This document shows, one piece after another, positions 30,784-35,683 of a stretch of 35,683 nt of DNA. The notes under the pieces were generated by a model. That model saw only the letters and a list, made by a program, of their open reading frames with translations. It ran no database searches and was not told the DNA's origin. The translations under genes were made by a program, and so were the position numbers. Each line of letters starts with the position of its first letter. The first letter of the stretch is position 1. The DNA comes from a virus: positions 1 through 35,683 of the IMG/VR virus record IMGVR_UViG_3300017786_000048; one strand, written 5' to 3'.

Positions 30784-33114
30784 CAACAATTTCTATTGGA
30801 ACAGGAGGCGATCTCTTGTGGGAAACAGAGGCTGAAAGATTCGATAGAGAAGTTGGAGAGCAAGTCGTACAGTTCGGCAAGCGTGTACGGAGTACCATCA
30901 ATAACGGCAGCCTTACCGATTCTTATCTCTTATGTGGAGGAGCACTTCTGGAAGCTGACTAAAGGACAGGCTGGTAAATACTACAAGCCTATAGCTGATA
31001 ACATCATTGACCTAGAACCATTAGCAATCGCCACCATCATCCTGAAGATTACGTTTGATAATGTGTTCTCTACCCGTCAAGATACAGACCGTGCATTAGC
31101 TGTCATGCTTAGCATAGGTGGTGCTTTAGAGAGTGAGTGTAAGTTTAGATGGTACAAGGCTGAGAACCCAGGATTAATGAGATACATATCCGATACCTAT
31201 TTCCATGATGCCTGTGGTACCAAACAGAAAGAAGCTATAGCTAGCAAGAAGATGGGTGAGAAAGGTATCAGATGGATTCATTGGCCTGTTAAGTCAAGGT
31301 TATGTATAGGTAGATGGGGGTTGGAAGCTGTCATCAAGACAACTGAGTGGTTTACTATTGAAAGGAAAAGGTTAAGTCGGAGTAAGACTGAAAGTAAAGT
31401 AGCTCCATCTGATAAGTTCATGGCACAGAAAGAGGAACTCATTAAGAACGCTGAGTTATTTAGTGGTATCCCTTGGCCTATGTTGGTTGAACCTAATGAT
31501 TGGGTGTATAAAGATGGGGAGGTTATACACGGTGGGTACGTTACTAACCGCTTAATGAAGGGTCATGATTTAACTAGAAAGTCTAACCACCCCCTAATAC
31601 ACGGAACTGTACCGATGGCTTTTTTAAATAAGCTTCAAAAGGTAGCATACCGTGTAAACACTCATGTATTGGGTGTAGCCGAGGAGTTGAAAGAAAGAGG
31701 AATAGTACTAGGGAAATTTATTCCTATATCTTCAGCCTTTCATCCACCTAGACCTCCAGATGCTGATGAGGATAAAGAGAAAAATCACGCATGGAAGAGG
31801 GCTAAGGCCGAGGCACATAACTCTGATCGTATTAACTTTAAGAGATCAGTTAGAACTAGGACACAGTTAGAAGCTGCTCAGAAATTTAGAGATGATAAGT
31901 TTTGGATTCCGTGGAGCTTCGATTATAGGGGCCGAGCATATCCTATACCTGCATTTCTAACACCTCAAGATACTGACTTCGGTAAATCACTTTTGATTTT
32001 CGCTGATGAACAGCCTGTAGGTAAAGATGGAGGAACAGTTTCAACGTGGTTAGCCTTTCAAGTAGCTACTACCTTTGGGTTAGATAAAGCTACTATAATT
32101 GAGAGGATTCAATGGGTAGATAATAATAGAGAATTAATAACGAGGGTCGCTACAGATCCACTATCTAATCTACCCGATTGGGAGAATGTAGATGAACCGT
32201 GGCAGTTTATGGCTTCATGTCATGAATACTACCATTGTTGTATAGAGTGTGATAAGAATACCACTGGTCTAATGGTAGCCGTTGACGCCACCTGTTCAGG
32301 GCTACAGATTCTCGCTGGGCTGGCTAAAGATGCTAGTACAGCTAGTCTTGTTAATGTATGTCCTGCTGAACGACCTAGTGATGCATATAAAGCTGTTGCC
32401 ATAGAAGCTAAGAAGTATCTGCCTAAGCGGATGCACTCTTGGATGGACAGGAGAACCTGTAAGAGAACCGTCATGACTATACCCTATAATGCAACTAAAG
32501 ATTCCTCAAGGAAATACATTAGAGAAGCATTAAAGGAGAAGGGTATTACCCCTGAACCTGATGAGTTAACTCAAGTTGTCAATGCTGTCTATCAAAGTAT
32601 GGATGCTATAGTTCCTGGACCAATGCGTGTTATGCGTTGGATCAAGCAACATGTAGGAGAATACATTAAGAACGGTGCTGAAGTTGTAGAATGGGTGACA
32701 CCTAGTGGTTTTGTGGTCATTCAACAACGTGATAAGCATAAAGTTCAACGTATTGAGCTACAGTTATTAGGGAGAACTAGGGTGAATCTATCTACGGGTG
32801 AGCATCAACCTTGTCCTAAAAAACATAGGTCTAGTACTGCCCCTAATTTTATTCATTCACTGGATGCGTCCTTGCTGCACTGTTCTTTTCAACAGTTCAA
32901 TGAACCATTCACAGTCATCCATGATTCAGTTCTTACTAGAGCAGGAGACATGGGAACACTCAATAGACTTGTGCGAGAAACCTACACGGACATCTTCACG
33001 CAAGCATGTTGGCTCACAAGATTTGGTGAAACAATCCAAGCCTCCGAGCCACCGCCAATAGTAGGCACGTTAGATACTAATGTTGTCACTAATTCCACTT
33101 ACTTTTTTTGTTAA
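30730..33114 (+). CDS. Single-subunit DNA-directed RNA polymerase (T7 gp1-like)
   Basis: From ATG 30730 the frame codes for 794 residues (T7 RNAP: 883). Catalytic motifs are all present: motif A VAVDATCSGLQ with D519, motif B CKRTVMTIPYNA with K578 and Y586 (same spacing as K631/Y639 of T7), motif C VIHDS with D732, plus the promoter-recognition region after WVTPSGF and the APNFIHSLDAS motif. It transcribes middle and late phage genes. The N-terminal frame is uncertain: an upstream segment in another frame (from 30690) seems to carry the first 30 residues. ATG 30760 is another start. The first ~230 nt are richer in G+C than the rest of the gene. It contains copy 2 of the 26-nt repeat. Confidence 0.93.
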   Translation: MSTITQCFWLMATPSQINQQFLLEQEAISCGKQRLKDSIEKLESKSYSSASVYGVPSITAALPILISYVEEHFWKLTKGQAGKYYKPIADNIIDLEPLAIATIILKITFDNVFSTRQDTDRALAVMLSIGGALESECKFRWYKAENPGLMRYISDTYFHDACGTKQKEAIASKKMGEKGIRWIHWPVKSRLCIGRWGLEAVIKTTEWFTIERKRLSRSKTESKVAPSDKFMAQKEELIKNAELFSGIPWPMLVEPNDWVYKDGEVIHGGYVTNRLMKGHDLTRKSNHPLIHGTVPMAFLNKLQKVAYRVNTHVLGVAEELKERGIVLGKFIPISSAFHPPRPPDADEDKEKNHAWKRAKAEAHNSDRINFKRSVRTRTQLEAAQKFRDDKFWIPWSFDYRGRAYPIPAFLTPQDTDFGKSLLIFADEQPVGKDGGTVSTWLAFQVATTFGLDKATIIERIQWVDNNRELITRVATDPLSNLPDWENVDEPWQFMASCHEYYHCCIECDKNTTGLMVAVDATCSGLQILAGLAKDASTASLVNVCPAERPSDAYKAVAIEAKKYLPKRMHSWMDRRTCKRTVMTIPYNATKDSSRKYIREALKEKGITPEPDELTQVVNAVYQSMDAIVPGPMRVMRWIKQHVGEYIKNGAEVVEWVTPSGFVVIQQRDKHKVQRIELQLLGRTRVNLSTGEHQPCPKKHRSSTAPNFIHSLDASLLHCSFQQFNEPFTVIHDSVLTRAGDMGTLNRLVRETYTDIFTQACWLTRFGETIQASEPPPIVGTLDTNVVTNSTYFFC
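31580..31605 (+). repeat. 26-nt exact direct repeat, copy 2 (inside RNA polymerase)
   Basis: This copy encodes KSNHPLIHG in the polymerase frame and is thus the likely source; the copy at 25597-25622 is non-coding and in the same orientation. Confidence 0.95.
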
Positions 33115-33122
33115 ACACCATC

Positions 33123-33698
33123 ATGACTACACATGTCACTAAAGAACCTGTACTACTCGATGGGTTCCAAGCTGTCCTAAAACCTGGAGAGTGGGGCTAT
33201 AAGTTAGCCGCTGTCCTATCAAAGGATGTTGTCAAAGACCTAGAGGAAGAGCGTGAAAGCTGCCTCGAATGGGCTAGAGGCAAAGCAAAGAACCCTAAGA
33301 GAGTTACAGTAAAGCCTGAGCCTTGGGAAGAATTAGATAACAAGCCAGGATTTTATCAAGTACGATTCAGTTGGAAAGATGGAGATAAGTATGTACCTGT
33401 TGTCGTTGACACAGAAGGTACTGCAATAACTGACGAGAGTACCCCTATATATAGCGGTACGATGGTTAAGTTAGCTTTCTTCCAAAAGCCATACGTTCTA
33501 CCAGCAGGTGATATTGGTACATCATTGAAGTTAAAGGCAGTACAAGTTGTCAGTTTAAATACTGGGGCTGGTGTTGTTGATGACGGAGATATGACACCAG
33601 ACGAAGCTACAGCATTGTTCGGAGCCACGAAAGGATTCAAGGTATCCGCACCTAACCCTGTAGCTGCTGAAAGTACTGAAGAAGATGAAGACTTCTAA
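33123..33698 (+). CDS. ssDNA-binding protein (gp2.5-like)
   Basis: A 191-residue protein in the place of T7 gene 2.5, between RNA polymerase and endonuclease I. The central part (KPGFYQVRFSWKDGDKYVPV; DESTPIYSGTMVKLAFFQKP) is beta-rich like the OB fold of gp2.5, and the C-terminus is strongly acidic and ends with an aromatic residue (STEEDEDF), the tail that in T7 docks on polymerase and helicase and binds the DNA-binding groove. ATG 33123 is preferred over an in-frame TTG at 33108. The stop overlaps the next start (TAATG). Confidence 0.88.
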   Translation: MTTHVTKEPVLLDGFQAVLKPGEWGYKLAAVLSKDVVKDLEEERESCLEWARGKAKNPKRVTVKPEPWEELDNKPGFYQVRFSWKDGDKYVPVVVDTEGTAITDESTPIYSGTMVKLAFFQKPYVLPAGDIGTSLKLKAVQVVSLNTGAGVVDDGDMTPDEATALFGATKGFKVSAPNPVAAESTEEDEDF

Positions 33699-34048
33699 TG
33701 AGAAGCGGTCTTGAAAGAGAGGTAGCTGCTATACTAAATAGGTTAAAATTAGATTATACTTATGAAGAAGATAAGCTACCTTACGTGATTGAGCATAAAT
33801 ACATCCCTGACTTTAGGGTTGGGGATGTCTACCTAGAATGTAAGGGTTGGTTTAAGTCAACAGATAGACGTAAGATGCTAGCTGTTAAACAGTCTCATCC
33901 TGACCTTGACATTAGGTTTATCTTTCAATCACCTTATAATAAATTATCCAAACGCTCTAAAACCACTTATGCCATGTGGGCCGACAAACACGGTTTCCCT
34001 TGGTGTGCCTCCTATGCAATCCCAATTAGTTGGCTCAAATGTAAATGA
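33698..34048 (+). CDS. Endonuclease I, Holliday junction resolvase (gp3-like)
   Basis: A 116-residue protein aligning well to T7 gp3: RSGLE, Y-E-E-D-K-L-PYVI, YIPDF, YLECKG, HPDLDIRFIF, and KHGFPW...IPISWLK. The four catalytic residues correspond to E6 (T7 E20), D38 (D55), E47 (E65) and K49 (K67). It is shorter than T7 gp3 (149) because the extended N-terminus and basic C-tail are reduced. It resolves branched DNA and degrades host DNA. Its end overlaps the primase/helicase gene by 35 nt. Confidence 0.93.
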   Translation: MRSGLEREVAAILNRLKLDYTYEEDKLPYVIEHKYIPDFRVGDVYLECKGWFKSTDRRKMLAVKQSHPDLDIRFIFQSPYNKLSKRSKTTYAMWADKHGFPWCASYAIPISWLKCK

Positions 34049-35624
34049 AGAATCCGAGTTCTGCTACCACACTGCATGTTCTAACTGTGGCTCGTCCGAT
34101 GCTAATAGCGTCTACTCTGACGGTCATACTTATTGCTTCAGCTGTAATGCTAGAACGTCTGGAGAAGAAGAGCCACCATCATCACCGCAAACTACCCATA
34201 AGGCTATGATACAAGGCCAACCTGTTTCCTTAAAGAAACGGAAACTCACCGAAGAACAATGCCGTAAATATCGTGTCCACAAAGATGGAGATGTCTTACG
34301 TTTCCATTACTTCGATAAGAAGGGGCATGTAGTTGCGGCTAAAGTAAAAACAAAGGGCAAAGATTTCTATTGGGACGGTAAGAATACCGATAACCAATTC
34401 TTTGGTCAAAACTTATTCCCTAATAAGGGGTCAAGACTGACTCTATACGAAGGAGAATTAGATGCAGTATCAGGTTATGCTGCAATGCCTACGTGGCCTC
34501 ACATGTCTGTACCTAATGGTGCAGCTGGAGCTAAGAAAGACCTACAAAAAGTACTAGATTTAACACAAGGTTATGACGAGATTGTTCTTTTCTTCGATAA
34601 TGACCAAGCTGGGATTGAGGCCGCTGAAGAATGTGCGGCTCTCTTACCACCAGGCAAGGCGAAGATTGCACGACTTGAAAAGTACAAAGATGCGTCTGAA
34701 GCACTCCAAGCGGGTGATTCGGAGGCAATTAGAAGGGCTGTCTGGGACGCAAAGACGTACCGTCCTGATGGCATTGTTGATGCAAAATCGCTACTTGAAT
34801 TAGTAACACAACCAGAACCACCATGTGCTTATGACTATCCATTCAAAGGTCTTAATGAGAAACTTCACGGGATCAGGTACGGCACACTTACAACAATTAC
34901 TGCTGGCACTGGTACAGGAAAAACCTCATTCTGTCGTCAACTTGCAGCTGACCTCCTCCAAAAGGGGGAACGGGTTGGGGTCGTGGAGCTTGAAGCAAGT
35001 AATAGAAACACCGCACTTGGATTAATGTCCACAGCGGTTGGTAAACCTTTACACCTCGGAGGACAAAATGAGTCAGAACTTAAAGAAGATTTTCGTTCTA
35101 CCATTGATAATTGGCACCTTTACCTTTTTGATGGCTTCGGCTCTTTTGATCCTAGCGTGGTCTACAATAGGATTGAGTACCTTGCCAGTGGATTGGAGTG
35201 TCGTACTATATTCCTAGACCATCTTAGTATATTACTGAGTGGTCTGGAAGGTGACGAACGCAGAACCATTGATATCACTATGACCAAGCTACGATCATTA
35301 GTTGAACGTACTGGTATAGCATTGTATTTAGTATCTCACTTACGAAGAGCATCAAATGAATCAAAGTCACATGAAGAAGGTGGAAGAGTTTCCCTCTCAA
35401 GTCTCAGGGGATCTCACAGTATTGCTCAAATCAGCGATAACGTCATTGGCCTTGAGTCCGACCAACAGGGCGACACTAAACGAAGGTTTACGACTGTGCG
35501 AGTCCTTAAAAATCGCTATTCTGGCGAAGTTGGTGTAGCTACAAGACTTCTATACGATTTATCTACCTGTCAGTTTACTGAACATGAAATTGAACCCCAA
35601 TTCAACCCGACCACGGATTTTTGA
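34014..35624 (+). CDS. Primase/helicase (gp4-like)
   Basis: A 536-residue bifunctional replication protein (T7 gp4A: 566). The zinc-binding domain has C22, C25, C41, C44 (CSNCGSSDANSVYSDGH...CFSC), which in T7 reads the primase site. TOPRIM: YEGELDAVSG and FFDNDQAG. RecA-like helicase: Walker A GTGTGKTSF (298-306), then IFLDHLSILLSG as Walker B, and SLSSLRGSHSIAQISDNVIG near the end. The C-terminus ends in TTDF, as in T7 (NDTDF), the tail that binds DNA polymerase. ATG 34014 directly precedes the zinc domain; upstream in-frame codons overlap endonuclease I. Unwinds DNA and makes primers at the fork. Confidence 0.95.
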   Translation: MQSQLVGSNVNEESEFCYHTACSNCGSSDANSVYSDGHTYCFSCNARTSGEEEPPSSPQTTHKAMIQGQPVSLKKRKLTEEQCRKYRVHKDGDVLRFHYFDKKGHVVAAKVKTKGKDFYWDGKNTDNQFFGQNLFPNKGSRLTLYEGELDAVSGYAAMPTWPHMSVPNGAAGAKKDLQKVLDLTQGYDEIVLFFDNDQAGIEAAEECAALLPPGKAKIARLEKYKDASEALQAGDSEAIRRAVWDAKTYRPDGIVDAKSLLELVTQPEPPCAYDYPFKGLNEKLHGIRYGTLTTITAGTGTGKTSFCRQLAADLLQKGERVGVVELEASNRNTALGLMSTAVGKPLHLGGQNESELKEDFRSTIDNWHLYLFDGFGSFDPSVVYNRIEYLASGLECRTIFLDHLSILLSGLEGDERRTIDITMTKLRSLVERTGIALYLVSHLRRASNESKSHEEGGRVSLSSLRGSHSIAQISDNVIGLESDQQGDTKRRFTTVRVLKNRYSGEVGVATRLLYDLSTCQFTEHEIEPQFNPTTDF

Positions 35625-35683
35625 AGGAAGTGAGTATGAACACCCTTGGTACACATACTTAAAGAAACCGCAACCACCATCAT
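35584..35683 (+). CDS. Start of a further ORF (partial)
   Basis: An ATG at 35584, inside the last codons of primase/helicase, opens a frame to the end of the window: MKLNPNSTRPRIFEGSEYEH, then PWYTYLKKPQPPS. Only 33 residues are seen. Nothing identifies the product; in T7 a small gene and then DNA polymerase follow gene 4. The overlap style matches other starts here. Confidence 0.4.
   Translation, partial: MKLNPNSTRPRIFEGSEYEHPWYTYLKKPQPPS

Overview
The window is a stretch of a T7-like podovirus genome (order Autographivirales). The hallmark set is present on the + strand: tail tubular proteins A and B, gp13-16-type internal virion proteins, a gp17-type tail fibre, small and large terminase subunits, a single-subunit RNA polymerase, a gp2.5-type ssDNA-binding protein, a gp3-type endonuclease I and a gp4-type primase/helicase. 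Several small genes (for example those at 20187, 20620, 20976, 21278 and 25806) look like families I know from marine cyanophages and pelagiphages. The DNA is AT-rich in most places and I see no tRNA, integrase or CRISPR array. A marine, probably uncultured phage of a picocyanobacterium or similar oligotroph is the best guess; the host is inference.

Layout. 1-12.2 kb: late virion genes (end of tail tubular A, tail tubular B, internal virion proteins A-D). 12.2-19.0 kb: two fibre genes, a very repetitive gp17-type fibre and a second fibre with a collar domain and a remarkable HxH-heptad array. 19.0-22.4 kb: accessory genes, including a small kinase-like protein, a 2OG-Fe(II) oxygenase, exported small proteins and a probable holin. 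22.4-25.6 kb: small terminase, basic protein, HNH nuclease, GH24 endolysin, large terminase. 25.6-27.05 kb: the junction between late and early regions, with two tiny genes, a perfect-consensus host promoter, repeated GTATTTWTAC elements, a 33-nt tandem repeat and about 500 nt that appears to be highly structured RNA. 27.05-30.7 kb: early region of small overlapping genes (an HhH-GPD-like protein, a C5-methyltransferase-like protein, an endonuclease VII-like protein and many unknowns), visibly richer in G+C than the rest. 30.7-35.7 kb: RNA polymerase, SSB, endonuclease I, primase/helicase and the start of one more ORF.

Because late genes run directly into early genes, the contig must be circularised or permuted relative to the usual T7 map. 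The physical genome end (or terminal repeat) most likely lies within 25.6-27.05 kb. Genes are packed as TAATG or ATGA overlaps, implying translational coupling; Shine-Dalgarno sequences are mostly weak or missing.

The points most worth a second look are: (1) the structured RNA at about 26.57-27.02 kb, with a predicted kissing-loop interaction; (2) an exact 26-nt copy of RNA polymerase coding sequence at the terminase stop codon, forming one arm of a strong hairpin; (3) a 154-residue kinase-like protein with a canonical D-x4-N ... D catalytic core; (4) ten consecutive HxHxxxx heptads in the second fibre; (5) an RNA polymerase whose N-terminus is split between two frames; and (6) an SP6-like promoter match just before the first clear early gene.
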